In this document: positions 30,248-42,470 of the stretch, piece by piece | Numbering within the stretch: position 1 is the stretch's first letter | How the letters are laid out: each line of letters begins with the position of its first letter | NCBI GenBank assembly: GCA_000967895.1 | Contig: FO203512.1 | Span: 2,007,350 to 2,071,349 of the forward strand | Source of the DNA: Oleispira antarctica RB-8 | GTDB lineage: Bacteria > Pseudomonadota > Gammaproteobacteria > Pseudomonadales > Oceanobacteraceae | DNA length: 64,000 bases | Direction of reading: 5' to 3' | Notes under the pieces: generated by a model | Database searches by the model: none | What the model saw: only the letters and a program-made list of their open reading frames with translations | Told to the model about the DNA's origin: nothing | Program-made: the position numbers and the translations under genes

Positions 30248-30959
30248 GGCGCATTTCAGTATTGTCTGTTAAAAAAGTAGGGTAGTTAATCACGAGTGGC
30301 TGGTCGACGGCGTCGTGTAATAAAGTTTCAAATTCAATGCGGTCGATTTCACTAGCGCCAAATTGCGCCATATGATCGCTGTGCATTTGGCAGTCAATCA
30401 TAATAATGCCTGAGTCAAATAAAAATTGGGCGAAATAGGCAAAGACCAATTTTGAAGCGTTACTTTTACGGCTAAACATGGATTCGCCAAAAAAAACTTT
30501 ATTGATCTGTAATCCGTAAAGGCCGCCAATAAGTTCTCCTGAGCAACTCCAACACTCAACTGAGTGACTAATGCCATTATCATGGAGGTGTATATAAGCC
30601 TGCTCCATTTCTTCTGTGATCCATGTGCCATCTTCTCCGTCACGCGGTTGAGCGCACTGATAAATGACGTCAGGGAAGGCAAGATCACAGCTGATTTTGA
30701 AATCACTTTTTTTCATTAGCTTACGCACGGTCCTGCCCAAGTGAAAATCTTCGGCTTTCAATACCATGCGCGGCGCCGGGCTCCACCAAAGAATGGGACT
30801 GTCATCATCATACCAAGGAAATATGCCCCGACGATAAGCGGCTATTAACCAAGCAGGGGTGAGTAACCCTCCTGCGGCTAATAGTCCGTTGGGCTCTTCC
30901 TGAGCAAACTTTGTATCAGGAAAGTAGGGGGCTAAATCTTCTTGTAACCAATCAATCAT
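30240..30959 (-). CDS. aat: Leucyl/phenylalanyl-tRNA--protein transferase
   Basis: Adds Leu or Phe to N-terminal Lys/Arg of proteins for ClpS/ClpAP degradation. 239 aa. Family marks: FPDTKFAQEEPNGLLAAGGLL, YRRGIFPWYDDDSPILWWSPAPR, THIHLH-like HLHDNGISHSVECW, GGLYGLQINKVFFGESMFSRKSNASK and the Q-x-H-S-D-H region near the C-terminus. First gene of the minus-strand pair aat-bpt; divergent from ftsK (97 bp between). Confidence 0.97.
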   Translation of the reverse strand: MIDWLQEDLAPYFPDTKFAQEEPNGLLAAGGLLTPAWLIAAYRRGIFPWYDDDSPILWWSPAPRMVLKAEDFHLGRTVRKLMKKSDFKISCDLAFPDVIYQCAQPRDGEDGTWITEEMEQAYIHLHDNGISHSVECWSCSGELIGGLYGLQINKVFFGESMFSRKSNASKLVFAYFAQFLFDSGIIMIDCQMHSDHMAQFGASEIDRIEFETLLHDAVDQPLVINYPTFLTDNTEMRHE

Positions 30960-31056
30960 GGGTCTCTATTTTTTCTGAAGCCCAGCATAAGGCTATATTG
31001 TAAGAAAATGCGTGATAGACTGTGCCAATCTATTGTTATGATTAAGGATACCTGCT

Positions 31057-33459
31057 TTGGGAGCAGAAAAACTAGAAAAAAAGAAACGTAATTTTAAGCA
31101 AGACTTGGCACTGTTATCCCTTACAGCCCTCTGCTTGTACCTTCTTTTATCGTTGGTCACTTATTCTCCTCTTGATGACGGTTGGTCTACCGCAGGTGCG
31201 AATAATAGCTTCAATAATGCCGGCGGCCCTGTCGGGGCTTATCTTGCCGATGGTTTATTGCATGCGCTAGGTTATCTAGCTTACATCATCCCTTTGCTTG
31301 CAGCAGGGAAGGTGGTTCAAATATTCAGAACTCATCAGTCTCAAACCTCTGGCGCAATTTGGTTATTACGCTTACTGGGTTTCTTTTTGTCCATATTTTC
31401 TCTTGCCGCACTGATCGAGCTTAGTGTTTTTACTGCCTCAGAATTACCCGCTGGCGCTGGGGGGATGATCGGGCAAAGTCTTACAGCCGTTATCGTGTCT
31501 TTATTCAGCACAATTGGTGGGGCGATATTACTGACACTTTTACTTTGCATCGGCTCCATGCTTTTTTGGGAGTTTTCTTGGTTGGCCGTATTTGATGCTA
31601 TTGGCCGTTTTATATTGAATACCTCAAAGCAGTTTTCACTCTTTTGCCAGCGATTGCGCTTAAAGATGAAGTCCAGTGCAGTTAAAAGAAAAGAACTGAA
31701 CATGGAGAAGTTATCGTTAAAGCAGCGCGTTGAGCCAAATCTGCAGGGGCAGCATCATTCTCGCCCTCAGGTTCGTGCCATAGCGGCTCCTGTTGTGGAG
31801 GCAGCTGCTCAGCCAAAAACTGAGTCGACCGTGCTAGAGCCTATCAAGTCAGCACTTAAAGCCAGCGGAATCATCCCTAAGCTAATTAAAGAAGTGAAAA
31901 TTGAGCCATTAGAAAGACGTGAATCTAAACCCAGCGAAAGAGCGGTGCGCGATCTTCAAGGTAAGCTTTTTTCTGAAGAAAACCCATTGCCGTCTATCGC
32001 TTTGCTTGACCCTGCGGATGAAAATCAAGATTTGGGGTATTCAAAAGAACGCTTAGAAGAATTGTCTGTTCTGCTCGAAATGAAATTAGCAGATTTTGGT
32101 ATCAAAGCTGAAGTGATGGCAGTAGCCCCAGGGCCTGTTATTACTCGTTTTGAAATCCAGCCTGCTCCTGGCACTAAAGCCAGTAAAGTATCGGGTATTG
32201 CTCAGGATTTAGCCCGCTCGATGGCAATGAATAGTGTGCGTGTGGTTGAGGTAATTCCGGGCAAGTCCGTTATGGGAATTGAGATTCCTAACGAACATCG
32301 CGCCATGGTGCGCTTGTCTTCGGTATTATCATCAGAAGATTTCGACAAATCAAAATCGCCACTGACCATCGCCTTAGGCCACGATATTGCTGGTAATCCA
32401 GTGGTGACTGATTTGGCTAAAATGCCACACTTGCTAGTCGCGGGTACTACAGGCTCAGGTAAGTCGGTAGGTGTGAACGCTATGATCATTAGCTTGTTAT
32501 ATAAATCGACCCCGGATGAAGTGCGCTTGATCATGGTCGATCCTAAGATGCTTGAACTGTCGGTTTACGAAGGCATTCCACATCTTTTGACGCCTGTAAT
32601 TACAGACATGAAAGAAGCTGCCAATGGTCTGCGTTGGTGTGTTGAAGAAATGGAACGTCGCTATCAATTAATGGCTGCGATGGGCGTGCGCAATGTGGCA
32701 GGCCATAATGCGAAAGTAAAAGCGGCCATTGCTGAAGGTAAGCCGATTCCAGATCCTCTTTGGCGAATTGATCAGAGTTTTGATACTACGCCTCCGACGT
32801 TGGAGCCTTTGCCTTATATCGTTGTGATCGTGGATGAATTCGCGGACATGATGATGACGGTCGGTAAGAAAGTAGAAGAGCTGATCGCACGAATTGCACA
32901 AAAGGCCCGTGCAGCCGGTATTCACTTAATCCTAGCCACTCAGCGACCTTCTGTTGATGTTATTACGGGTTTAATTAAAGCCAACGTGCCGACTCGTATT
33001 GCCTTTCAGGTTTCGTCTAAAATCGATTCTCGTACTATTTTGGATCAAGGTGGTGCAGAGCAGTTATTAGGCCATGGTGATATGTTATTCCAGCCTGCAG
33101 GCACGAGCATTCCTATTCGTGTACACGGTGCTTTTGTTGACGATGATGAAGTTCATCGAGTTGTGGCTGAGTGGAAAACAAAAGGTGAACCAAATTACAT
33201 TGAAGAGATTACTCAGGTTACTGAGCAAGCAGGACTAACCTTAGAAGGCGGTGATGAAAAAGACGACCTGTATGATCAGGCGGTTGAATTTATTACCGAA
33301 ACCCGAAAAGCGTCGATCTCTTCTGTACAGCGTAAATTTCGTATTGGTTATAACCGCGCTGCGCGCTTGGTAGAAACCATGGAGGCGAGCGGGGTGGTTT
33401 CTCCGCCTGCGCATAACGGCAGTCGTGAAGTTATTGCTCCACCGCCGATTAATCGCTAG
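31057..33459 (+). CDS. ftsK: DNA translocase FtsK
   Basis: Divisome-anchored motor that clears chromosome ends from the septum and activates XerCD at dif. 800 aa. Four transmembrane helices in the first ~185 residues, a short linker, then the motor with Walker [15 protein letters not shown] near 463 and Walker [12 protein letters not shown] near 590, and the DNA-reading gamma winged helix in the last ~65 residues ([32 protein letters not shown]). The start is TTG 31057, backed by an AAGGA ribosome-binding site 8 nt upstream; the nearby ATG at 31038 is out of frame. Confidence 0.96.
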   Translation: MGAEKLEKKKRNFKQDLALLSLTALCLYLLLSLVTYSPLDDGWSTAGANNSFNNAGGPVGAYLADGLLHALGYLAYIIPLLAAGKVVQIFRTHQSQTSGAIWLLRLLGFFLSIFSLAALIELSVFTASELPAGAGGMIGQSLTAVIVSLFSTIGGAILLTLLLCIGSMLFWEFSWLAVFDAIGRFILNTSKQFSLFCQRLRLKMKSSAVKRKELNMEKLSLKQRVEPNLQGQHHSRPQVRAIAAPVVEAAAQPKTESTVLEPIKSALKASGIIPKLIKEVKIEPLERRESKPSERAVRDLQGKLFSEENPLPSIALLDPADENQDLGYSKERLEELSVLLEMKLADFGIKAEVMAVAPGPVITRFEIQPAPGTKASKVSGIAQDLARSMAMNSVRVVEVIPGKSVMGIEIPNEHRAMVRLSSVLSSEDFDKSKSPLTIALGHDIAGNPVVTDLAKMPHLLVAGTTGSGKSVGVNAMIISLLYKSTPDEVRLIMVDPKMLELSVYEGIPHLLTPVITDMKEAANGLRWCVEEMERRYQLMAAMGVRNVAGHNAKVKAAIAEGKPIPDPLWRIDQSFDTTPPTLEPLPYIVVIVDEFADMMMTVGKKVEELIARIAQKARAAGIHLILATQRPSVDVITGLIKANVPTRIAFQVSSKIDSRTILDQGGAEQLLGHGDMLFQPAGTSIPIRVHGAFVDDDEVHRVVAEWKTKGEPNYIEEITQVTEQAGLTLEGGDEKDDLYDQAVEFITETRKASISSVQRKFRIGYNRAARLVETMEASGVVSPPAHNGSREVIAPPPINR

Positions 33460-33525
33460 CCGTAAAAGGTTGCTTGTTAACAGCAGGTCGCTATAAAAAT
33501 TGATTATTATGTATTTGGAGAGATT

Positions 33526-34221
33526 GTGAAACGTACTCTTATTAGGGGTTTTAGTTTGGCTTGTGGTCTTTCATTGTCGGCCTTAGCGCTCGCCAGTGAA
33601 GTCATTAAAGTGTCTAGTCAGCCAGTGGCGAATACGACTCACGCGGTTGAAAATCTACAGAAACAATTGGGTTTGATTAATAGTTTTTCTGCCAATTTTG
33701 TACAGCTAACACAAGATGGCTTAGGCAATACTCTGCAGCGAGTTGAAGGCTTTATGCAGGTAGAAAAGCCGGGTAAGTTACGCTGGAAAACGGAAGGTAT
33801 TTATGAGCAGTTGGTTATTTCTGACGGCAAGTCTTTGTGGATTTATGACGCTGATTTAGAGCAAGTTAGTATCAAGGATATGGATAATCGACTGTCTGAA
33901 ACACCCGCGTTATTACTGGGTGGTGATGTGAGTGCTATTGGAGATGATTTTATTATCACTCAAGCGCCTGGCGAGAATGCCATTCGATTCATATTACAGC
34001 CGAAAGATACCAGTCAGTTATTCGATTCGTTAGAGTTGGACTTTAACAAACTGGATGAGCAACAGTCGCTAACGCAGATGATTATTCGTGACGCGTCCGG
34101 ACAAGTTACCAATATACGTTTTACGAATGTACTGAATAACCCCAAGCTGAATCAGGATCTTTTTAACTTTAATATTCCAAAAGGTATTGATGTTATTGAT
34201 GGTCGACAAGGTAAGTATTAG
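33526..34221 (+). CDS. lolA: Outer-membrane lipoprotein carrier
   Basis: Periplasmic chaperone that shuttles lipoproteins from LolCDE to LolB. 231 aa with a signal peptide of about 24 residues (cleavage near A-L-A-S). Mature part starts with LQKQLGLINSFSANFVQ and contains GFMQVEKPGKLRWKTEGIYEQLVISDGKSLWIYDADLEQV, typical of LolA. GTG start at 33526 with GGAGAG seven bases upstream. Followed by rarA after 3 bp: ftsK-lolA-rarA is a conserved order. Confidence 0.95.
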   Translation: MKRTLIRGFSLACGLSLSALALASEVIKVSSQPVANTTHAVENLQKQLGLINSFSANFVQLTQDGLGNTLQRVEGFMQVEKPGKLRWKTEGIYEQLVISDGKSLWIYDADLEQVSIKDMDNRLSETPALLLGGDVSAIGDDFIITQAPGENAIRFILQPKDTSQLFDSLELDFNKLDEQQSLTQMIIRDASGQVTNIRFTNVLNNPKLNQDLFNFNIPKGIDVIDGRQGKY

Positions 34222-34224
34222 TCG

Positions 34225-35563
34225 ATGTCGGGTACTGATCTATTTTCCCAACAGGATGCCGATCAAGCGCAGAAGTATGCGCCATTAGCGGCGCGTCTGC
34301 GCCCAGCATCACTTGCTGATTATTTTGGCCAGGCGCACCTTTTAGGACCTGCGGGTCCTTTGCGCTTGATGCTGGAACAAAAAAGTCTGCATTCCATGAT
34401 TCTGTGGGGGCCTCCTGGTGTTGGTAAAACGACGCTGGCGCGTTTATTAGCCCAGAATGAAGACTGTGATTTTTTAAGCCTCAGTGCTGTTATGGCTGGG
34501 ATTAAAGAAATCCGCGAAGTTGTGGCGAAGGCGAAACAAAATCAAGCCCACCAGCGGCGAACGGTATTGTTTGTGGATGAAGTGCATCGCTTTAATAAAA
34601 GTCAACAAGATGCGTTTCTACCTTATGTAGAAGACGGCACCTTTATATTTATTGGTGCGACTACTGAAAATCCCTCTTTTGAATTAAATAACGCGTTATT
34701 GTCCCGCGCCCGGGTTTATGTTTTAAAATCCATGGCGAGTGATGTTTTGGTTGCCGTTCTTGAGCGCGCATTGAGCAGTGAATTGGGGTTTTCAGGTCGG
34801 TTTAATGTTGAGGAGGGCGTATTAATCTCTTTAGCCAATGCCGCTGACGGAGATGCCCGTACGGCGTTGAATTTATTAGAGATCGCCAGTCAGCTCAGTA
34901 CGGACTACGTTATTACTGCGGATGTGGTGGCGGCCAGTTTGCAAAATAGCTTTCGTCGTTTTGATAAAGGCGGAGATGCTTTTTACGATCAAATCTCGGC
35001 TTTGCAAAAGTCGGTTCGCGGCTCAGATCCCCAAGGGGCTTTATATTGGTTCGCGAGAATGATTGACGGCGGTTGCGACCCTCTTTATATTGCCCGCCGT
35101 ATTGTGCGTATGGCGAGCGAAGAAATTGGTAATGCCGATCCAAGAGCATTGACGGTTAGCTTGAATGCCTGGGATGTTCAGCAGCGCTTAGGTTCTCCTG
35201 AAGGTGAGTTGGCGATTGCGCAGGCGGTTAGTTATTTGGCGTGCGCTGCCAAGAGTAATGCGGTGTATAAAGCCTATAATACGGCGTTAGCCATGGTGAA
35301 GCAGCAGCCGTCTTATGATGTGCCGCTGCACTTGCGTAATGCTCCCACTAAGCTCGGTGCAGAACTGGGTTATGGTGAAGATTATCGTTATGCTCATAAC
35401 GAAGAAAACGCATTTGCTGCAGGTGAAAACTACTTGCCAAAAGAAATCAAAGATACGCGTTTTTATGAACCGGTGGCGCGAGGCTTAGAGCTTAAGATCG
35501 GCGAAAAATTAAAATACCTAGAAGCTCTGAATAAAGCTTCTCCTAGGCAGAGATATCCTGAGG

Positions 35564-35577
<14 letters not shown>
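34225..35577 (+). CDS. rarA: Replication-associated recombination AAA+ ATPase
   Basis: RarA/MgsA, related to clamp loader subunits, acts at stalled forks. 450 aa. PLAARLRPASLADYFGQ at the start, Walker A GPPGVGKTTLARLLA near 60, Walker B TVLFVDEVHRFN near 114, sensor region GATTENPSFELNNALLSRARVY, and the C-terminal tetramerisation part with PLHLRNAPTKLGAELGYGEDYRYAHN. Its 3' end overlaps crcB by 14 bp. Confidence 0.97.
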
Positions 35578-37238
<1,661 letters not shown>

Positions 37239-37252
37239 TTTAAGGCAAAACA

Positions 37253-38623
37253 ATGAACTGGTTACCTCTGCTTCACCGCTCAAACGATGTTAAATTCATT
37301 ATCTTTGGCGGTGGGCAGGTAGCCCACCGCAAAGTTCAAACCCTTATTAAATTTACCGAAGCCATTACCGTGGTTTCTCCTGAGTTGGACTCTCGTTTAC
37401 AGGCATTGGTAAGCAAGGGGCGTATTCAGCACATTCAGTCTTTGGCTCAGCAAGAACATGTATTGGTCGGTTATCGCATTGTTGCGGCAACCGATAATGC
37501 AAAGGTCAATCAGCAGATTGCATCTTGGGCTAAAGCATTGTCTTGCCCCGTTAGTATTGCTGACGATCCTAGCCATAGCGATTTTATATTCCCTGCGATT
37601 ATCGATCGTAATCCCGTCATGATTGCTATCTCATCAGCTTCCGAGTCGCCAGCGTTAACACGTTATTTACGCAATCAATTGGATGCGGCCTTATCATCTA
37701 GAATTCCTCAGCTTGCTCAATTTACTGCCAGTCTGCGTCGTAGTATTCGCAGTCGATTTGATGACAGTAAAAAACGTCAGCAGCTTTGGCGAACATTAAT
37801 GTCTAGCGCGATGCCAAATTTAGTATTAGCAGGAAAAGAAGATCAAGCCCAAGCGATTTGCGATGATGTTATTGCTGGTAAGGGCCATAACGGGGAGGTG
37901 TTTCTGGTCGGTGCTGGTCCAGGCGACCCCGAGTTATTGACCTTGAAGGCTGTGCGCTTAATTCAACAAGCTGATGTCGTATTCTATGATCGTTTGGTAT
38001 CGCCAGCCATTTTAGAATATTGTAATAGCAAAGCTGAAATGCACTATGTCGGCAAAGCTAAGTCTGACCACGCGGTGCCGCAAACTGAAATTAATCAGCT
38101 GCTGGCTGATCATGCGAAAATGGGTAAAACGGTTTTACGTTTAAAAGGAGGAGATCCTTTTATTTTTGGCCGTGGTGGGGAAGAGATCGAGCTTCTAGCG
38201 GACCAGCAGGTGCCTTTTCAGGTTGTGCCAGGAATTACAGCGGCCTCTGGCTGCTCTAGTTATGCAGGAATTCCTCTAACTCATAGAGACTATGCGCAAT
38301 CTGTTCGTTTTGTTACCGGGCACTTAAAAGACGGCAGCGCTAATCTTCCTTGGAGTGAGTTGATTCACCCTCAGCAGACCTTGGTTATTTATATGGGGTT
38401 AACAGGCATTAGTCATATTAGCCAAGAGTTAATGGCGCATGGAATGAGTAGTGATACACCCATAGCATTGATCGAAAAAGGAACATTGCCTGAACAAAAG
38501 GTTTATACCAGTACGCTGGCAGACATTTCAGATGTTATTGCTAATAATTCCATTTCAGCACCTACCTTAACCATTGTTGGTGATGTCGTAAGGCTTCACA
38601 AAAAACTAAGTTGGTATTCTTAA
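37253..38623 (+). CDS. cysG: Siroheme synthase (trifunctional)
   Basis: Methylates uroporphyrinogen III at C2 and C7, oxidises precorrin-2 and inserts iron to make sirohaem for sulfite/nitrite reductases. 456 aa. N-terminal dehydrogenase/chelatase (FGGGQVAHRKVQTL NAD site, about 1-150), then a short helical domain, then the SAM methyltransferase from about 215 (VGAGPGDPELLTLKAVRLI, ADVVFYDRLVS, LRLKGGDPFIFGRGGEE, VPGITAASGCSSYAGIPLTHR). serS-cysG is the Pseudomonas order. Confidence 0.97.
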   Translation: MNWLPLLHRSNDVKFIIFGGGQVAHRKVQTLIKFTEAITVVSPELDSRLQALVSKGRIQHIQSLAQQEHVLVGYRIVAATDNAKVNQQIASWAKALSCPVSIADDPSHSDFIFPAIIDRNPVMIAISSASESPALTRYLRNQLDAALSSRIPQLAQFTASLRRSIRSRFDDSKKRQQLWRTLMSSAMPNLVLAGKEDQAQAICDDVIAGKGHNGEVFLVGAGPGDPELLTLKAVRLIQQADVVFYDRLVSPAILEYCNSKAEMHYVGKAKSDHAVPQTEINQLLADHAKMGKTVLRLKGGDPFIFGRGGEEIELLADQQVPFQVVPGITAASGCSSYAGIPLTHRDYAQSVRFVTGHLKDGSANLPWSELIHPQQTLVIYMGLTGISHISQELMAHGMSSDTPIALIEKGTLPEQKVYTSTLADISDVIANNSISAPTLTIVGDVVRLHKKLSWYS

Positions 38624-38641
38624 TACGCTTCTAGATAGCAG

Positions 38642-38680
38642 CCCTTAAGGTCTTCTTAAGGGTAATGTTTATTTTTTGAG
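38642..38680 (+). terminator. Hairpin after cysG, probable terminator
   Basis: 8-bp perfect stem CCCTTAAG / CTTAAGGG with a 5-nt loop (38642-38662) followed by T-rich sequence ending in a T6 run at about 38672. The T-run is offset from the stem, so strength is uncertain. Confidence 0.55.
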
Positions 38681-38741
38681 GCAATCTCAGTAAGTTGATC
38701 TATTCTATATTTAACGAGTTGTTATAAAAAATAGGATTATT

Positions 38742-40361
38742 ATGGGTTTATTAAGCAATATTAGCATTAAAGTCAAAATCATTGCTTTAGCTGGCGCTGC
38801 CATTGTTGGCTTTATGATCAGTCTGGCGGTCAATACCAGTATCAATTCACAAAATAGTGAGCGAATACAAAAAGTTCGAGATGTGTATTTCCCTGTTGTG
38901 CAGAAGTCAGACGAGAATTTGGTTAAATTACTGCAAATAAAAGAACTCCTTAATACTGCGGTAAGCACCGGTGAGGTCGAGTTCATTCAAAGTGCTGATG
39001 CATTGCAAAAAGAAATTCTGAGTAATTCTGAAACGATTATTATGTTGTGGGCTGACCGCAGTAACGATAATAAGCTGTTACGTGATCAATTCAAAAAATA
39101 CTATGCGCTTGCTCACGAGGTCTCTGCTGGCATGCTATCAGGAACTCTCGATATGAGTAGAATGTCGAGTAAGATTGATAATATGAACAACGCATTAGCA
39201 ACGGTAAAAGCTTCTATGGAAAAGCTAAGCCTTAGCGCTCTTGCTGAGTTTAATCAGACAGTGGATGTTTCCATTTCTGATGCTGAAAAGGCGCTCACGC
39301 TTGGGATGCTTGCCACAGGTGTTACTGTTGCAATTTTGATATTACTTGGCTGGAGTATTGTCAGCAGCATTGGTACAGCACTTGGAAGTCTGTTGGTATC
39401 ATTAAAGGATATTGCGAGTGGTGATGGTGATTTAACTAAGCGTATTGAGAAAACATCCAATGATGAGCTCGGTGATGTGGTTGACTGGTTTAATCAGTTT
39501 GTCGACAAACTTCATAATAGCATTACCGACGTTGTTAAATCCATTGAACCCTTGACGTCGTTATCTTCTGATTTAGGAAGTCTTACGCGTGAGACTTTAG
39601 CCATTTCCGCGAATCAAAACCAAGCAACAGAAGAGGTATCCTTGGTCGTGGAAGAAATGGTTTCCAGTGTAAAGGCTGTTTCTAATAATGCCAATTCCGC
39701 ATCAGAAGCGGCCAATCAAGCGGATAGAGCCGCTAAAGATGGGCGTGATATTGTAACTAAAACTGTTGCGAGTATTAATGGTTTGGCGGAAGAGGTTGAG
39801 CGTGCGGGTGAGGTTATCCGTAAGCTAGAAGCCGATACCGGTAATGTTGGCACCATTCTAGATGTTATTAAGGGCATTGCTGAACAAACGAACTTATTGG
39901 CGCTTAACGCGGCGATTGAGGCAGCTCGAGCGGGTGAGCAAGGAAGGGGCTTTGCTGTGGTTGCGGATGAAGTAAGAACCTTGGCGTCTCGAACACAAGA
40001 TTCGACGCAAGAAATCCAGAAAGTTATTGAAGAGCTACAGACTGCGGCGCGTTCGGCGGTTGAGGTGATGGGGCAAAGTAAGCATCGGGCTCAAGAAAGT
40101 GTTGAGCATGCAGCTCAAACGGGTGAATCGTTAGCAGCGATTACCGAGCGAGTTTCAGCGATTACCGAGATGAATAGGCAGATTGCATCAGCAGCGGAAG
40201 AGCAAGAGCGTGCAGCTTATTCGATTAAAGAGAACGTTTTAGGTATTAAAGAAACTTCTGAGACGGCGATGCGCAGTATTCAGAAGGTCGAAGAGGCAAG
40301 CTTGTCGCTGGTTGATATCTCTGGCAATTTGCAGCGTGTTACCGGGGAGTTTAAAGTTTAG
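38742..40361 (+). CDS. Methyl-accepting chemotaxis protein
   Basis: 539 aa chemoreceptor. Transmembrane helix 1 about 11-31, a periplasmic four-helix-type sensor of ~155 residues, transmembrane helix 2 about 187-210, HAMP about 212-265 ([31 protein letters not shown]), and a cytoplasmic coiled coil with the highly conserved tip [20 protein letters not shown] near 375-395 then [19 protein letters not shown]. No C-terminal CheR-binding pentapeptide. No che genes adjoin it; ligand unknown. A strong terminator follows. Confidence 0.94.
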   Translation: MGLLSNISIKVKIIALAGAAIVGFMISLAVNTSINSQNSERIQKVRDVYFPVVQKSDENLVKLLQIKELLNTAVSTGEVEFIQSADALQKEILSNSETIIMLWADRSNDNKLLRDQFKKYYALAHEVSAGMLSGTLDMSRMSSKIDNMNNALATVKASMEKLSLSALAEFNQTVDVSISDAEKALTLGMLATGVTVAILILLGWSIVSSIGTALGSLLVSLKDIASGDGDLTKRIEKTSNDELGDVVDWFNQFVDKLHNSITDVVKSIEPLTSLSSDLGSLTRETLAISANQNQATEEVSLVVEEMVSSVKAVSNNANSASEAANQADRAAKDGRDIVTKTVASINGLAEEVERAGEVIRKLEADTGNVGTILDVIKGIAEQTNLLALNAAIEAARAGEQGRGFAVVADEVRTLASRTQDSTQEIQKVIEELQTAARSAVEVMGQSKHRAQESVEHAAQTGESLAAITERVSAITEMNRQIASAAEEQERAAYSIKENVLGIKETSETAMRSIQKVEEASLSLVDISGNLQRVTGEFKV

Positions 40362-40411
40362 TTCGTATGAATCGGTGATTTTAAGGTCTAGGTTTAGGTG
40401 CTGTCTTTAAT

Positions 40412-40448
40412 AAAAAACCCTCAAGAAAATGTTCTTGAGGGTTTTTTT
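40412..40448. terminator. Terminator after the chemoreceptor gene
   Basis: 16-bp perfect inverted repeat (AAAAAACCCTCAAGAA and complement) with a 4-nt loop and a T7 tail. Its A/T flanks make it usable from both strands, for the convergent ybiB-like gene as well. Confidence 0.95.
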
Positions 40449-40468
40449 ATGCGTTTTTTACAAGCCAA

Positions 40469-40496
40469 TTAACTAAGTCAGATTAACTAAGTCAGA
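40469..40496. repeat. Tandem duplication of 14 bp at the ybiB-like 3' end
   Basis: Two exact adjacent copies of TTAACTAAGTCAGA end right against the stop codon of the minus-strand gene. Probably a recent slippage event; no coding effect. Confidence 0.95.
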
Positions 40497-41474
40497 TTAA
40501 TTGAATGCTGATTTATTGCGTTTGTTCCATAAGTCCGTTGCTTTTACTAAGGCTTGAGGAAAATCTAGGACTTTGTCTTTCAGCATCAGTACGGCTGCGG
40601 TCGTTCTTAGTGTTGCATGGTAGCCATACTCATCCACCTCATTCTGCCAGCAATCCAGTAGGGCCTGTTTATTAGGCTCGGTATGTTTACCTTCGAAATG
40701 TGGCTGTATCCCAGGAATCTTCTCAATGTCATCCCTATGAGTAAAAATACACTGAGTTGTACGCTCAGGATTGATCTCAAACTCACCGCCTTCGCCCTTC
40801 ATAATTAAGGCCTCTTTGCCAATCAAAGCACAAGCGGCTTGGTGCGTTTTGCCGTAATTGGGGTGGAATACACTTTGTACCCCAGCACAGTTATTAGGGG
40901 CAATTAGACGCAGTAGGGTATTGATTGGAGAGCGAAGGCCTAGGGTATGCTTGGTCATGAGCCAATTTTGAAATTCTTCGTGCAGTAGGTTGCAGGGCAA
41001 ATAAGCAATCTTTTCTTGCGCGATTAAGGCTGCAGCTTGCTGATGGCTCGCCGCAATCTTAATACCAAAATCTTCGCATATATCAGCGCTGAATTGGCGA
41101 TCGGCAGTATGGCTATGGGCGCCGTGCATTAAGATACTATAACCAGCATCTTTGATTAGCTGCATGCTCAACAGGTACCATAATGGCTGGCGGCGCTTAC
41201 CTGCATAGCTAGGCCAAATAATATCAGCTGATAAGCCTTTCCATAACGGGGTGCATGCTTGCGCGAAGCCCGCAAGTTCTTCCGGCGACTCTTCTTTTAC
41301 GCGCATGAGCATAAAGAAAGCCCCCAATTGCTCGGGTAACGCTTTTCCTTCAAGCAGTAGTGTCATCGCGTGCTTTGCTTCTTCTTGGCTCATGTCGCGG
41401 CTGGCGTTGCGGCCACGAGCTAGAATCCGAACGTATTGTGTGAATTCATTGTGTTCGGTATTGGTGATGATCAT
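40497..41474 (-). CDS. ybiB: TrpD2/YbiB-like phosphoribosyltransferase-fold protein
   Basis: 325 aa with the anthranilate phosphoribosyltransferase fold: N-terminal helical part with MSQEEAKHAMTLLLEGKALPEQLGAFFMLMRVKEESPEELAGF, then LMHGAHSHTADRQFS and GLRSPINTLLRLIAPNNCAGVQSVFHP. The usual PRPP-binding GTGGD loop of true TrpD is not present, in line with E. coli YbiB, which binds DNA rather than acting in Trp synthesis. Start at ATG 41474 (a TTG two codons earlier also exists) overlaps tusE by 4 bp. Last gene of the tusDCBE run, as in Pseudomonas. Confidence 0.88.
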   Translation of the reverse strand: MIITNTEHNEFTQYVRILARGRNASRDMSQEEAKHAMTLLLEGKALPEQLGAFFMLMRVKEESPEELAGFAQACTPLWKGLSADIIWPSYAGKRRQPLWYLLSMQLIKDAGYSILMHGAHSHTADRQFSADICEDFGIKIAASHQQAAALIAQEKIAYLPCNLLHEEFQNWLMTKHTLGLRSPINTLLRLIAPNNCAGVQSVFHPNYGKTHQAACALIGKEALIMKGEGGEFEINPERTTQCIFTHRDDIEKIPGIQPHFEGKHTEPNKQALLDCWQNEVDEYGYHATLRTTAAVLMLKDKVLDFPQALVKATDLWNKRNKSAFN

Positions 41475-41815
41475 AAGCAATTCTCAGGTCTGGGTAGTCC
41501 GGCGATTTTTGCGAGATATTTCGCTGGGCTTTGTGGAAATAGTTGCATTAAATAAATACTACTGGCTTGTTCCGGCCCTAAGTGAAGCTTTATATACTTC
41601 GTTAAGGGTCGCATAGCAGGTGATATATCGAACTCTTGATAAAACTGTCGTATTAAGTGAATGAGCTGCCAGTGATTCTGGGTTAGATCAATGCCTTCAT
41701 TTTCAGCTAATTGCTGTGCGATGTCTTCATTCCAGTTGAAGTGATTGAGTAAGAATCCATCATTATCAACTTCAAGAGTTATAGCTTTCGTCATAGTTTT
41801 ATCATGTTTAGCCAT
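41471..41815 (-). CDS. tusE: Sulfur relay protein TusE/DsrC
   Basis: Takes persulfide from TusBCD and hands it to MnmA for tRNA 2-thiouridine. 114 aa. HFNWNEDIAQQLAENEGIDLTQNHWQLI and ISPAMRPLTKYI are typical; the reactive Cys is the penultimate residue (PENCL at the end). Only one Cys is in the C-terminal arm, which marks TusE rather than dissimilatory DsrC (two Cys). The N-terminus could start at an inner ATG (MTKAITLEV), giving 107 aa. Confidence 0.95.
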   Translation of the reverse strand: MAKHDKTMTKAITLEVDNDGFLLNHFNWNEDIAQQLAENEGIDLTQNHWQLIHLIRQFYQEFDISPAMRPLTKYIKLHLGPEQASSIYLMQLFPQSPAKYLAKIAGLPRPENCL

Positions 41816-41825
41816 GGCAGGGCCA

Positions 41826-42095
41826 TTACCAAGTCGTTGATTGTGGGTGGCTGCGAGTGAGTAGAGCCCATTCTTTGAAACTGAGCATTTCTACGCCTAG
41901 GGCATCAGCTTTAGCGACTAGTCCGCGCATTTTCATGTGATCTGAAAGGGCGGCAACCTTGTCGAAACTTTTTTTAGCTAATGTGTATAAGTAACAGCCA
42001 TCTTCTATCAGAAGTACTTGGTCATCGTCTTGATAAATTCGCTCAATTTGTTGAATGGCAGAAGCTTGCCCACTTTTGATAATATGTAATGTCAT
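41826..42095 (-). CDS. tusB: Sulfur relay protein TusB/DsrH
   Basis: 89 aa from ATG 42095 (MTLHIIKSGQASAI), third part of the TusBCD hexamer. The ATG overlaps the tusC stop as TAATG, so translation is coupled; a longer frame starting 15 bp earlier is less likely. QVLLIEDGCYLY and GLVAKADALGVEMLSFKEWALLT fit the family. TusB Cys is not essential in E. coli. Confidence 0.92.
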   Translation of the reverse strand: MTLHIIKSGQASAIQQIERIYQDDDQVLLIEDGCYLYTLAKKSFDKVAALSDHMKMRGLVAKADALGVEMLSFKEWALLTRSHPQSTTW

Positions 42096-42436
42096 TAGAA
42101 AGTCACACAATGTTTGGATTGTTGTATCAATTGTTTTATCTCATCGTCAGTTACTAGTCGGCAAAATGCCTGTAAGTCTTCAACCTCTAATGAAAGCTGC
42201 GCTAAATCACTTTGGCTTATCAATATTTCTTCACAGTCATACATTGGCAATACCGAGAGTACCTTTGCAGCGGCTTTACCCTGTGGTTTTTTTTCTTGCT
42301 GCAGCCGATTCGCATGATAAATACCTGGGCCCAATAAGAGAAGCTTAGGGTTTTGTTCAAAGGCCGCTAAGGCCAGTAGTAGCTCAACCGGTTCTAAATC
42401 AGGTGTGGGAGCGGTTTTGAGTATGATTAGTGTCAT
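42095..42436 (-). CDS. tusC: Sulfur relay protein TusC/DsrF
   Basis: 113 aa DsrE/F-fold subunit of the TusBCD complex. Short hydrophobic start MTLIILKTAPTPDLEPVELLLALAAFE, LLLLGPGIYHA and the C-terminal half are TusC-like but diverged; I rely partly on position between tusD and tusB. 34 bp after tusD. Confidence 0.88.
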   Translation of the reverse strand: MTLIILKTAPTPDLEPVELLLALAAFEQNPKLLLLGPGIYHANRLQQEKKPQGKAAAKVLSVLPMYDCEEILISQSDLAQLSLEVEDLQAFCRLVTDDEIKQLIQQSKHCVTF

Positions 42437-42470
42437 TGATTTAAGATCATTTAAGTGAAACAGTTAATGG

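Noticed and set aside
35520-35563. Fluoride riboswitch before crcB
   Set aside because: crcB starts inside rarA with no untranslated leader, so there is no room for the aptamer.
40497-41474. Second anthranilate phosphoribosyltransferase for tryptophan synthesis
   Set aside because: The PRPP-binding GTGGD loop of TrpD was not found and the context is tus genes, so TrpD2/YbiB fits better.
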